From positions 15,315,583 to 15,379,582 of the forward strand of contig CM052359.1 of NCBI GenBank assembly GCA_028551475.1: DNA of 64,000 bases, read 5' to 3'. Positions 35,673 to 46,900 of the stretch are shown here, piece after piece. Below the pieces are notes generated by a model that ran no database searches, was not told the origin of the DNA, and saw only the letters and a list, made by a program, of their open reading frames with translations. The translations under genes and the position numbers were made by a program. Positions within the stretch are counted from its first letter, which is position 1; the number at the start of each line of letters is the position of its first letter. This DNA is from Casuarina equisetifolia (lineage: Eukaryota > Streptophyta > Magnoliopsida > Fagales > Casuarinaceae).

Positions 35673-36746
35673 TCACTGTTGTTCACTCATTGAATTTCTA
35701 TCACTTTTGGCTAGCTCGAAATGGCAGAAGACAAAACACCTCAATCTAATTAGTAACAACATCACCAACTTCAGTAGAGATGCCTTTACCAGATCTATTT
35801 TTACTCCATAGACTTGGTGTCGTACCATTCTAGTATTCACTTTTGTTTTCTTCCTATTTCCATCTTGCCCTTTCATCAAATTCCACATCCCTGCTAATCA
35901 CCAAACTTTTAGTTTCCAAGTTATAAATCTTGCATGCGTTGAACTGAATGCTATAGCCAAGCATTACTCCTTTTTGAGCCTTCTGATCAAGCTTTCCCCT
36001 ATTCTAAGCAAGAACATGCACATAGCAATCAAAAATCCTCAAGTGAGAAACAATTCATTTTCTTCCGGTCTAGACTTCAACGAGAGTTTTTCCTTCAATC
36101 ACCTTTGTAGGACTTCGATTTAAAATATACACAGTAGTGTGAACTACCTCTCCCCCAAATTTCCTCATATGTTTTTCCTCCATCATAGATCTAGCCTTTT
36201 CCATGAAAAACGATTTCTTCTTTCAGATATCCCATTTTCTTTTGGTGTATAACTAGTAGTAAGTTGGTGAGAAATTCCTTCTTCTTCACATAGCTTCATG
36301 AACTTTCTAGAATCGTACTCCCCTCCCTGGTCAGTTTGGAGACTCTTAATTTTTTTGCGACTCTCATTTTCAACAAGATTCTTATAGTTCTTAAACCATC
36401 AAGCACTTCTCTTTTTCCTTGCAAAAAATACACCCACCGCATACAAGAATAATCATCTATAAACAAATAGAAAAGACCCATTGCCACTCCAAGTAGGATT
36501 CTTCATGAGTCCGCACAGATTAGGATGGACGATCTCCAGTGGCTCTAAAGTTCTAAACACCAATCCCCTAGGGAAGGGTTTTCTTTGTTGTTTGCCCAAT
36601 TGGCAACCTTCACACAGATTTTCTTTCTGATAAATTGTGGGCAAAGCATTTACCATTGATAAATCACTAAAGGATTTCAAGCTTTTGAAATTAAGATGCT
36701 CGTTCCTCCTATGCCATGCCCGTACCTTCATTATCTGCATCAACAC
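35673..36746 (-). pseudogene. Element G GAG-pre-integrase/integrase remnant
   Basis: Positions 36453-36746 carry 'WHRRNEHLNFKSLKSFSDL' and 'CEGCQLGKQQRKPFP', the HHCC module. Positions 36296-36487 carry 'LFYLFIDDYSCMRWVYFL', the integrase core start with the first catalytic Asp pair. The rest to about 35,670 is broken integrase C-terminal sequence. Confidence 0.85.
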
Positions 36747-37069
36747 TTAAAGCAAATCTATTAGGCTACTAAAACCTCAAAGCAAAATTATTTGAGCAAG
36801 AATTTTTATCCTTCTTGTTCTTGAGAATACAAGACTCTTTATTCTCAAACACCAGCTTGAATCCCCTTTCCGTCAACTATCCATCACTAAGCGATATGAT
36901 TGTTGCTCAACATCAACTGTCTAACTTAAAAAAAAAATATTCTGGAATCTATGGCAATATGATTATTGCTCCTTAAGTCAAGATACCACACATCTAGTTT
37001 AGTCTATATGGCTGAGTAACGAACTTAGAACAGAGTGGACTCAACATCACTCTCATCAATGCAATTGGT

Positions 37070-37910
37070 TTGATAGCCTTCATTGCCTACAATCTTTTTC
37101 AAGATGACCAGATTTCAAACAATTTTTGGACTAAGGCTTCCCCTTTCGCCAATAGTTCTTATCTTTTTTATTTTTTTGGTATTCTGTTCTCATCCCCTCT
37201 TGCCCCCTTACTACTTTTAGAAGGTTCAAGGGACATATTAACTTTGAACAATATCTCAAGAGGTAATTTCTTATGTCTTCTACAAAATGTTTTCTCATTG
37301 GCTTCTAGAGAACCCATGAGTTAAGTTAAAGACATAGTGATTAAGTCATGGGTTTCTTCAAGGGTAGTGACGACATAATCAAATTTTTTTGTAAGGCTTA
37401 TAAGTATTTTTTCAATGACCATCTTATCAAGAAAATCTTCTCCTAGCCCCCTCAACTTGCTCACAACTTCATTCACCCGAGCATTGTAATTAACCGCTAA
37501 TTCATGCTCATTCATATGCACAATCTGTAACTCTCTTCAAAGAGATTGGAGTTTGACAAGTCTTACTTTGGATTGCCCAAATGCTCATTCTTCAAAATCG
37601 TCCAAAGCTTATTGGTAGTTTTAACGTGTGCAATCCTTGAAAGCACATTTTCTCCAATAGCAAGCTGAAGCACTAGAAGAGCACACAACTCCTTGTCTTG
37701 CTCCTTGTTTTAGCTCTCCCCTTCCTCCTCCAAGTGTTAAGGATCCCTTTCCACAAGATCCTACAGTCCTTGACTTCAAAGATACGTGGTTATTTTTATG
37801 CACCAGATTGGTAATTTTCTCCACTGAAAATGGGAAGGGGCAGGGTGAATTGGGGATAAGAACAACCTAGTTGGCCGAAGAAGAAGATGTAGAGGAGATG
37901 GGTGATGCCA
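37070..37910 (-). pseudogene. Element G gag remnant
   Basis: The minus frame 37321-37521 reads 'RVNEVVSKLRGLGEDFLDKMV' and 'TKKFDYVVTTLEET', the gag UBN2 region. Upstream pieces (to about 37,910) are open in parts and include the probable start 'MASPISSTSSSS'. No intact zinc knuckle was found in its usual place near 37,070-37,150. Confidence 0.75.
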
Positions 37911-37997
37911 TAATGGACAGAAACAAAGATGGTAAAACCCAAAAACAACAAAACTAGTAACTCCTAGTAATAATCAAGCCAAAGCTCTCGATATCAC

Positions 37998-38466
37998 TGT
38001 TAAACAATCAACCCCTAACTTCAACTAGATTCAATCGAGCACCGTAGAAGTAGATTGAATCACAGCAGCAAGAAATTGTTGACAAGTTGACAAGAAGTGC
38101 AAAAATCAAAATGAAGGTTGCTAAAAACTCAAAAGCACACACTTTCTTTGATTCAAGTCAAAAATATAGTGGAAGACAAAAGGCTTGTAAGCCACACACC
38201 AAACACACATAGCATTATTAAAAAAAGAAAAAGAAAAAGAAAACAAAGACATGTCTTTCAAACTTCTTTCCTAAATCCTCTATAGAGTCTTTAATTCAGC
38301 TAAAACTTCTTCCTAGTCCCAAAGACAAAACTACCATCCTTGTTCTTTCCCAAGCAAACCAACCAAAACAATTCAAAGAGTAAAGTTGTTGAAGTGGAGA
38401 TAAAAACCCTTCACATTCCAATATCTCCACATTATAAATGCATGGTGACTTCTAATATTCAAAACA
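37998..38466 (-). repeat. 5' LTR of element G
   Basis: About 469 bp, TGTTAAACAAT...AAAACA on the plus strand. It has an A/G-rich expansion at about 38218-38243 that the 3' LTR lacks. Confidence 0.88.
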
Positions 38467-39300
38467 AAAATTTTGCAATTTCAAACTGAAGATGCCATTT
38501 TGAGGGTGATTTGACTCAGTCTATTTACTTGTGCAGAGCCAGGATTTTGTCATTTTGGGCAAAACACTTCTCTTTAATGATGCATGCTAGGATTCCTTAA
38601 CTTTCGTACTACAACCTACGATCTAAATGATAAAATCAGCTGCCCTCTTAGGGCTATTTGATTTGCTACAAAAAGGAGAAAGATTCGAGATCTCAAGCTA
38701 AAGAGCAATAAAAGAAAAATTCTTGTACTCATTCTTTAATTCCTCCAGTTATTTGTTATATAGTTTGTATACTTGAGAGTATCCCTTGGGATGCATAAAC
38801 GAGCATATTATCTATACTTTGTTGGTGTAAATAACTTCCAGAAAGGGAAAAAGAGAGAAATTTTAGGGTTTATCGAAACCACAAGTGTGTTGTAGATTAC
38901 GATTCTAATTTTTAAGCTTGTTTATGAATTTGTGAAATGAAATATGAAGTTCTTCTTGGGTGATGGAAAGTTGTTGTAAGAATTGAGAAATTAGGGTTAA
39001 TCTCATGTGACCCTTCATGAAAGATTTAGAAAAGAGGCTTTCTGGCTGGTTGATTTAGAAGATAATGAAATTAGGAACCCAATGCATTTGAAACAAACTA
39101 CTTAATTGTTTTTTGTTCAACCTTTTTTTTTTAAAGATAATTTCTTGCTGACAATTTGTTTTAGATTGGGCCAAAAACAATTTGACAAAAGTTGTTTAAA
39201 AGAAAAGAAGAAAAAGTTTTTCAAACCCAATTCAACCCCTCCCCCCTCTTAGGTTGCTACGAGATTCAACAAAAGTGAATCCAAAACTAATGAACAAGTT
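38467..39300 (+). other. Right flank of element G, probably LTR debris
   Basis: No gene. It has LTR-like features: 'gatttgctacaaaaaggag', a run ending 'ttcttgtactcattc' and 'tttgttggtgtaaataact'. It also continues the CCATTTTG-type short repeat seen left of element G. Positions 39231-39255 hold a pyrimidine run ('aacccctcccccctctt') of the kind found near copia/Sirevirus internal ends. The parent element is not identifiable. Confidence 0.4.
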
Positions 39301-41535
39301 TGAAATTGTTCAAAGAATTAATTAAAAATGGCTAGAACATGAAATATAACTTTATTAATTTGACAGTTTGATATTAGGTTCAGCTTGGTTGAATTCAAAT
39401 ATATTCTTGATTTTTGTAGTTAGGGTTTTTCCTACGTTGCCTTTACATATAAGGCTTTAGGAACACTAAGTAAATGTGCATGGTCTTTTAGTAAGCTGTC
39501 AAAGTGACAAAAAGGAGAGTTATTATTTCACAAAAGTCTCAAAATCATAATAAGCTATTGATTTGTGAAGATAGGATAAATGCTTATCCAAAACACATTA
39601 GATCTTCACTGTTCTTGAATTTATTATGTGTGTATTTGTTTAACAATCCTTTTTTTGGAAACAATTTCATGAGCATACGGCTTGTTTGTGTGACAAGCAG
39701 AATGGATTGAACAGATGAATATATACAAGCCAGTTAAAGATGAATGATATATAAGTCCGGATGCGATTCGGAGTTCTTTTAGGTTTATGGCCAAGAAATT
39801 GATTAAAGGAGAAAATGGATGAAGCTAATAATTAAGTATAGATTGCTTTTGGGATGTAATTAATTGGTGTTAGTAAGCATTTCTTAGGGCTCGAAAAGAG
39901 GATTTTAAAAGCGTTTAGCCCCTCACTCTTAATCAATGATTGTAAAAAAACCAGCCATGAATTGACGCTGAACCTGTTTTTTGGTATTTTGTTATGGTAA
40001 TGAGCAAGAACGTTCATTCTTTCTTTGTTCTGCTATGTCTGGGACAACGAGGCTTGACGCTGACTCAAAGGGGCTCACCACTAAAGTGATATTCTTTTTG
40101 AAGCAGAAGCGCTGAGCTAGCGTTGATGAGGACTTCAAGAAAAAGATTAAGCTGAGAGCTTAAACGCGTGGCTGTCGAGCCAAGAACTTTGTTCGGGGTC
40201 TCGTTTTCAATTAAGGAAAAAGAACTGGTTTTGTAGTTTGTCCAACTAATCAAGGATTGTAGCTGGAACTGCATCAAAGGAATCATTAATCCCCCCATTT
40301 TAATAGTGTTATGTTAACCAAACAATAAAATTTTTAAGGCTCTCAGGATGTCCTTAAACGGCTCTGTACATGGGAAGAACATTGACTGACGGAAATCATG
40401 AAACATAAGAGACAAAAACAAAGACCAAATCAAACAGAAAGTCGGAGACGGAAGGCCCCACTTGCTCAATCAGATGGGGAGGCACGGAGGTGGGTTACCA
40501 ACCTAAGATATTCTTCCGCTTCCGCTTCTGCTTTGTTCCTGGCGCTTATTTCAATCCCTGATTTTCTTCAAAACCTTCTAGAAGGGACAAAAGTTAAGTT
40601 AGGAAGATGTGCCTTACCAACCCTGTCCATAAAAATTCACATGGCCGGCTAAATTGACGTACTCTCTCTCTCTCTCTCTATCTCTATCTGTTTCTATCTC
40701 TCTCCTCTGTGTTTGTGTATGTGTTCGTGTTTGTGTGTTTGTGTGTTTGTGTGTGTGTGTGGGGATGTAAGCGCGATTATGTGGACACAGATGGTTGAAT
40801 AGTGAAAAGGACGCAAACTTTGAAAAATCAACACAAATGCTTACACAGTTTGCTTTTTCCCCCATTAAACATCTTGGGTGGGTAGGATATCTGCCACGCG
40901 CGAAAGAGATGGCCCTTGCCAAAGGTCGATAACGAAGTCGAGGCCTACCTACTCTACATAATTAAGTGTACTGACGATGGTTTTGAACACAAGAAAGTAA
41001 CAAGCACTTTCCTTGCCTCGAAATTTTTTGTCCAGATCGGTAGTTTGTGAAGAAAATAAGAAGAGGATCCGAAGAAACCAGAGCACTATGAAGACAAGGA
41101 AACCATCCTGGTTGGAAAATAATAGGTTTTGTAGTTGGGGATTGTTAATCACAATCATGTGAGGTAGGGGAGTTAGTTACTTTTATCATCTTGAATTGAC
41201 AAGAGTAAGTGGAGCAAGCGTAGGTGGTCTTCTAGAAACCTTTTTCTAGGAATGGACAATAAAGAAATTAATAATGTAGCTAGAAAGAGAGTGGAAAGCA
41301 GGAAGACCATAAAAAGTTGGAAAAGAATCAGAGGATAAGAATAAGTTGGGCTTAAAATGTTTGGTGGGACTGCATGCTTCCAGACTGAGTACGAATACGC
41401 AGTATTTTGCACTTTCTAGTCCTGGAGACTCTTCTTTTTTTCTTCTGCGCATCAACCTTGGATTTTCTTTGCTTCTTCTTCCCATTTCACCCACCCGCCT
41501 TATGGCGTCTAAATTCCCATTTGATCGAATTTACC
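39301..41535. other. Intergenic, microsatellites only
   Basis: No gene recognised on either strand. Compound microsatellite at about 40661-40762: (CT)n, then CTAT units, then (GT)n with TTTG interruptions. Open frames here (for example minus 40065-40298) have no family signature that I recognise. Confidence 0.5.
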
Positions 41536-41536
41536 T

Positions 41537-41600
41537 TTGACTCGGTCAGTGATAAGCGAACAGGTTAGAGGTTCGACCCCTCATCTCTCTCACATGTAAG
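41537..41600 (+). repeat. tRNA-derived (SINE-like) fragment
   Basis: 'gactcggtcagtgataagcg' resembles the RNA polymerase III A box region of tRNA-derived SINEs, and 'ggttcgacccc' (41570-41580) is a near-perfect B box, at tRNA spacing. No acceptor stem pairs around it, so it is not a tRNA gene. A poly-A or T tail and flanking repeats are not clear. It could be the head of a plant SINE. Confidence 0.5.
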
Positions 41601-42439
41601 TTGTAAAGGAAAATTTTCATTTGTTTAAAATTAGATTTACTCTTGCAAATCAAAATCAACAGAAACTGTTTTGCTCTTATGATTTATTAGACACATCATT
41701 TCCCAATCTTAATGAAGAATTATACTTGGATAAATCACCCTCAACTCCTTTTACTTTATATTTAAACTTGACATTGAAAGTTAAATACACAGTCAATCAA
41801 GGTTTCATTTCTATTAAATTATTTTAAGCATCTAGATTTTTCACTTGCAAATGCAGGTCTAACGACAGCTAATTCCCAAGTTTTGATATGCAATTTTGTT
41901 GTATGTGACAGCAATTCGGAATATAACTTATAGATCAAAAAATTTGGAACCCAAAAAGGGGAAAATAAAAATAAAAACGATGACATAATATTGTATTAAA
42001 ATTTGAATTTTGGAAATTTAGTGACATTCAAGGATAATACTACATGGAAGGTCAAAATTCAAACCTTCCCTTCTACAATAAATCCCCTATATTATCCTCA
42101 CCCCATCCCCAATTTAAAAAAAAAAGTTATTTTTGAACTCCACAAAACTTGGACAAGAGTAAAAAGCTCACATCATAAAAGGTGCGTAAAGGTTAATATT
42201 GAGTGGTATCCGCAAGTCAAAGCTACCCAATACCAATTACGTTGATAAAATTTTCATGTGTCGTCAAAATGTCCGGACCAACGTGTGCACTTCCCCTCGT
42301 TCTTCGGTCCTACGCACTGGGCTAACACTTATATTGGGGGTCGAAACAAAAATAACGGAAATAAAGGTTAGAAAGGTACGTAAAAGCGAAAACAGAGGGG
42401 GGGAAAGCAAATAACTCCAACTACATGGCAAGTAGGGCT
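41601..42439. other. MYB upstream intergenic region
   Basis: AT-rich to about 42,240, then more GC-rich toward the MYB gene. No open frame of significance was identified. Confidence 0.5.
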
Positions 42440-42446
42440 ACCTACC
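42440..42446 (+). promoter_or_regulatory. AC element (ACCTACC) in the MYB promoter
   Basis: ACCTACC about 270 bp before the MYB start codon. This is the AC-I element bound by phenylpropanoid R2R3-MYBs, including subgroup-4 repressors. Self-binding is known for Arabidopsis MYB4; here it is inference. Confidence 0.5.
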
Positions 42447-42580
42447 AAATCCAGCACTAACTTAATTGCAACCAGTCGTCTTTCTCACCAACTGGGTCAA
42501 ATACTCTACCCTGTATTAGTTCTCAAAATAAAAAGGGTCCCGAGTCAATTGCACCTTCTCCTGCCATCCACCACTTCCCA

Positions 42581-42588
42581 TTTATACT
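42581..42588 (+). promoter_or_regulatory. Probable TATA box of the MYB gene
   Basis: 'tttatact' about 130 bp before the ATG, followed by a pyrimidine-rich leader. It is a weak TATA match but sits at the expected distance. Confidence 0.4.
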
Positions 42589-42640
42589 CCTTCTTCCCCC
42601 TTTTGTCCCCGAATCCATTCAAGCTCCATCCCCAACAATT

Positions 42641-42695
42641 CTCTCTCTCTCTCTCTCTCTCTCTCGCGCTCCCTCCCTCCCTCCCTCCCTCCCTA
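42641..42695 (+). repeat. CT / CCCT repeat in the MYB leader
   Basis: (CT)n from about 42641, then CGCG, then seven CCCT-type units ending at 42694, directly upstream of the ATG at 42714. Pyrimidine repeats in 5' leaders are common in plants. The antisense frame 42545-42793 is an artefact of it. Confidence 0.85.
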
Positions 42696-42713
42696 TCCGA
42701 GCAACAAACAACC

Positions 42714-43979
42714 ATGGGAAGATCTCCTTGCTGTGAGAAAGAGCACACGAACAAAGGAGCATGGACTAAAGAGGAAGACGAGCGCCTTATCAACTACATC
42801 AAGGTTCATGGGGAAGGCTGTTGGCGATCTCTTCCGAAAGCAGCAGGTAAGCTTGCTAACTTTTTCTCAAACACAAACACAGAGGAAGATCAGAGAGAGT
42901 GGGAGAAGGGGAGAAGGGGAGAATCTTGGGGGTTTCTTTTTTAAGTGGTTGCTTATTTGAATCATGTAGGTTTGCTTAGATGTGGCAAGAGCTGTAGACT
43001 AAGGTGGATAAACTACCTTAGGCCTGACCTCAAGAGAGGAAACTTCACTGAAGAGGAAGACGAACTCATCATCAACCTTCACAACTTACTTGGCAACAAG
43101 TACGCAATAAGTACTCCCTTCTTCAAGTTTTAGTGTTATTTTGGTTCATATGATTCCCCAAGTATACTTTTAAGGACAAGGCTTTTGTTTTTTTTCAAAA
43201 AGTTTGGTAGTATTTAAGGGCTGACCAATTTTTTGAAAACTTCTGCTTGGTTAAAGTGAGCCCTCCTTTCAAAACAAGCAAAATCTGATGTGGGTTTTGA
43301 TCTCTCAGATGGTCTCTTATTGCCGCGCGCTTACCAGGAAGAACGGACAATGAGATCAAGAACTATTGGAATACTCATATCAAAAGAAAGCTCTACAGCC
43401 GTGGAATTGATCCTCAAACTCATCGTCCACTTAACGGAGCGACCACCATCGGCGCCACCGCCAGAACCAGCACCCAGCACCACCAGCACCACCACCCCCA
43501 AGAATGGCAATAACAAAACAAGTAGCGACAACAACAGCAGCAGCAATAATAACATCAATAAAAAGAGTTCTTTCTTCGAAGTGCAAAATGCTACGACGCC
43601 ATTGACGCCAGTACCAGGTAGTATTAACGCCAACGTCAAGGTCGGAAACGAGTCTGCCGAAGAGTCGAATAGTAGCAGTGGAGTGACCACAGACGAGGCG
43701 TTCCCTGACCTCAACCTTGACCTCTCTTTAGGGCTGCCCTATTATCCTCAAATCCCATGTGTCAACTTAAACGAGTTGAGGCAGCCACAACCTCTGCAGC
43801 AGCAGCAGCAGCTACAGCAACAGCAACAGCAACGGCAGTGGTATGGGAATGTCAGTCAAGGTGTATGCTTGTGTCAACATTTAGGGTTTCGAAGCACCCA
43901 CGCCTGTAGCTGCAAAGCCATAGGCAAAACCTTAACAGCTGACAATATCTATAGATACTACAAGCCCTTGAATTCCTGA
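42714..43979 (+). CDS. MYB4: R2R3-MYB repressor (subgroup 4), frame-broken in exon 3
   Basis: Transcription factor of the MYB4/MYB308 type, which represses phenylpropanoid and lignin genes through AC elements. Exons are 42714-42846 (133 bp), 42970-43099 (130 bp) and 43309 onward, with GT-AG introns of 123 and 209 bp. These are the canonical R2R3-MYB exon sizes. The start [17 protein letters not shown] is the family N-terminus. R2 and R3 are complete, with the spaced Trp residues. The C1 motif GIDPQTHRP follows. In the same frame a TAA comes at 43511-43513, giving only 155 residues. The EAR repression motif (PDLNLDL, about 43707-43727) and the cysteine motif C.C-X10-C.C (about 43868-43917) are in the frame one base over, which ends at TGA 43977-43979. 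So the gene has a one-base frameshift, or the assembly has an error, most likely between 43430 and 43513. A five-C run at about 43496-43500 is the obvious slip site. As read, the protein binds DNA but lacks its repression domain. Confidence 0.9.
43796..43835 (+). repeat. CAG/CAA repeat in MYB exon 3
   Basis: About 13 CAG/CAA codons with two non-Gln interruptions (CTA and one CGG nearby), coding poly-Gln in the frame that carries the EAR motif. It is impure, so moderately stable. Minus strand is Leu-rich and non-coding. Confidence 0.8.
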
Positions 43980-46900
43980 AGCTTAGTAGTCTAGAGGTAG
44001 CCTTAAACTCTGTGCTTGCGTGTAATCTTATTGTGGCGAAGAAGCATTTCAATTAGTTGTAAAATTTTTTGGCAAGAAGAGAATAGCTGTGACATATGAC
44101 CTTCTCAAATATTTTCAAATCTGTTTGCTTCCAAGTTTTCCGACTAGTCATTGAATCATATTTTGCACGACATTTTGCCTTATGGCGTGAGAATCGGAAT
44201 TGCTCTTTTGTCAATCCACTCACTAATCCTGTTGATCAACATATACGGCGCCCATTAACATGGTGGTTCATGTTCCTCCTTGGATTTTGTCTTAAGAATC
44301 GAAAAATTGTTAGGAATCAGACTCGTAATTCGACGACAAAGTTATTACTGGAAGGCTTGCGATCAAATTTCCTCGTCCCAAACCAACCTACTAATAACAT
44401 TGTGACAAATCCGAAAAGATTGGCTTCTTCCCATCGTGATTTCGATGCGATTAATCCGAATCATTTAATAGTTTTTTTTTTTTTGCGTCCCTTTTTGGGT
44501 CGCTGTGTAGCCTGTTAAATGAAGTCGAAGCCTCTGCAACAAAAATTAAACAATATTTTTGAAAAGGATACTAAAACCCGGCAATTATTCAAGCTACTTG
44601 ACAATGATCCGTTGAGAGGGAAAGGGAAATAATGAGCTACTTGACAAAGAGCTAATCACTATGATTTAGCTTGTCACCGTATTTAATGCTATGGGACCTC
44701 TTTGTGCTTTTCAATTTAGTCGAATGTGATATCTCCGAATTCTAGATCCCTTGGTCAAGTAACCTAACTACAAAACTTTTTAACCGTAATTTTCTGGGAG
44801 TAAATCCTATATACACACACACAAACACTAGAGCATTAACTGCTGGATATGTCATAGACGCGATGCATAGAGAACATGCCAGGCAAGTAGCCTCATCGAA
44901 AATCATTAAACGAGTAATTTTTCTTTTTGCATATTGAAGTTTGAGGTGTGTTCTGTTATATGTATAAATAATCCCCTTGGCATATTATTCCAAGGTTAAG
45001 CAGAAGGTGCCAAAAAGAAAAAAAGAAAAAGAAATCACAGCAAGTGCATGATAAATTTAATTCCCGAAGTGCGATTGATATTCCATCACCTTGTATTTTG
45101 TTCTGTTTGGTGCTAAAAGGTCTTGGAACTCAGATAATCCAGCAGTCTCTAACATTCAGGTAAAATCATCATATCATTAATTTACAAATTTCCATGCATT
45201 AGGCCCACCACAAAGTAGGCTCGTGACAAAAAATATTGTTTGCTTGTAAATCTAGAGTTTGGGAATCTGATAATCTGGTAAGATGATGGATATATTCTTT
45301 TGTTGTTATGCGATATGTAGAACCCAAGTTCTTGAAATGAAGGCCATCCCATCCATGTTATTAGTGGAAGGAAGCTTAACTGAAATTAGGGAGGGTAGTG
45401 AAAATTTCGAGAGAGGATTTGTTAAAGAAGCTTGTGGGTACTCTCTTTAGGTTGGACAACGTGAACCGAGTCGGATCTGAACCTTCCCTGAGATTAAAAG
45501 AAGAGAAGCGGGGGGGAAAGAGCCGAAGGATATAAAAAGCCTGGAACATGGGGGTTGGTGGGATGTCCATAATTACATTGTTGTGTGGGTTGGAAAAAAC
45601 ATGAACGGCTTCGCTCGGTGGATGGGGGGTGATGTCAGCAAGACAACCACCCCTCTGTCTCTTCCATAAATTCCTGGCTTTCTGCGGCCTGGTCTGTCTG
45701 TCTGTCATTTTTCTCGTGTATTTTATTCAGATTAAAATTTTTTCTTTTTTCCTGTCTAATGTATTTGCTTTTCTATCCATACTTTTGATTCTTGAATTTG
45801 GGTCACGGTATATATGCTTCCGAGGCACGAGGGTGGGCTGTCATTAAGTTGTCTAGAAGGTGTTGGGGTGCTGAGGGTCGCTGTAGTTATTCTCACCTAA
45901 CTCTCTGGTGTTTCCCTTTGTCACCTTTCGAGGTTCTTCTTGTTGTTTCTGACCACTGTTTATAAGTAGGCGCCCCTTCATGATGTTACCTGCACCACTT
46001 TACTTTTATGGAGGCAACTCACAAGGAAATTTTAATTAAATATATATATATATATCTTTTTTATTTCATTTGATTCCCTATTTTCTGTGGGAATACAAAC
46101 CGAAGGAACACCCTCCTTCCCCATCCTCCTCCCCACATCACATAGTTCCCGAAGTCACTCGACATGCTCCCATTTTACGACATACAAAACCATAACCAGA
46201 CGATCTTGATACTTGGAATAACGTTTTTATGTGATTCGAACAGGAAGGATGAGGTGCTGGTTTGATTTGACGAGACGGATGCAGCGTAGGTGATCTTGTT
46301 AAGTAACGTCTGGTTGTTTGCATTGGGGGGGGGAGGGTGGTGGGGGGCCCTAGCATTGGAGAAGGAGCCAGAGTTATGATTGAAAGAGAGGCCGGTTGGG
46401 AACGACAAAAGTGGCATTTTCGTCCTCGATCTCCCTCTCGTCTACATTTTTCATGAAATTGGGGTAGGTAGGCGCCATTATCTTCTCCCGCCACTCCAAA
46501 AAGTTTTCCTATTTCGCTCTGGCAAGGCAGAGGCTGTGATTTGCTGGATTGCAGTTTTAGGACGAATAACAAGAAGCTCTAGTTTGGTCTGCAAAGGACA
46601 TCCGAGAAGGAGAATATAAGCTGCCACGGGCCACGTTAGTAGGCAGAAATGCTTATTAAAATTGAATCAATCGGTGGGTACAAGGTCTATGTCCATGAAA
46701 TCATGCTTAGGAATTTTAACAATGATTTAGACCAAGACCACAAACCTAGAGCGAGTAAATAGATCCAAGATAAGACATAATTAAGAACGGTTGCATAACA
46801 TATTTAACTATTTCCAAAGCCTTTGTAAATTTTGAAGTTCACCCTCGTAATTTTTTAAGTGATATACGCGATTTCTATTTCAAAACAGTTACAGAGCTAT

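Larger units (their letters stand above)
33226..38466 (-). mobile_element. Copia element G with paired LTRs
   Basis: Complete but defective minus-strand copia element. The LTRs are 33226-33671 and 37998-38466, with similar pentamers outside (aaaaa and aaaat). A primer-binding site lies next to the 5' LTR (minus TGATATCGAGAGC, plus about 37984-37996), and a purine-rich tract (minus 'gggagtcataggagggg') touches the 3' LTR. Gag, GAG-pre-integrase, integrase, RT and RNase H follow in order, with many stops. LTR divergence is clearly visible, so it is not recent. Confidence 0.9.

Noticed and set aside
43290..43979. 229-codon plus-strand frame starting MGFDLSDG
   Set aside because: Its ATG lies in intron 2 of the MYB gene and its first part overlaps exon 3 in the wrong frame. 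Its later part is the displaced MYB C-terminus, not a separate gene.
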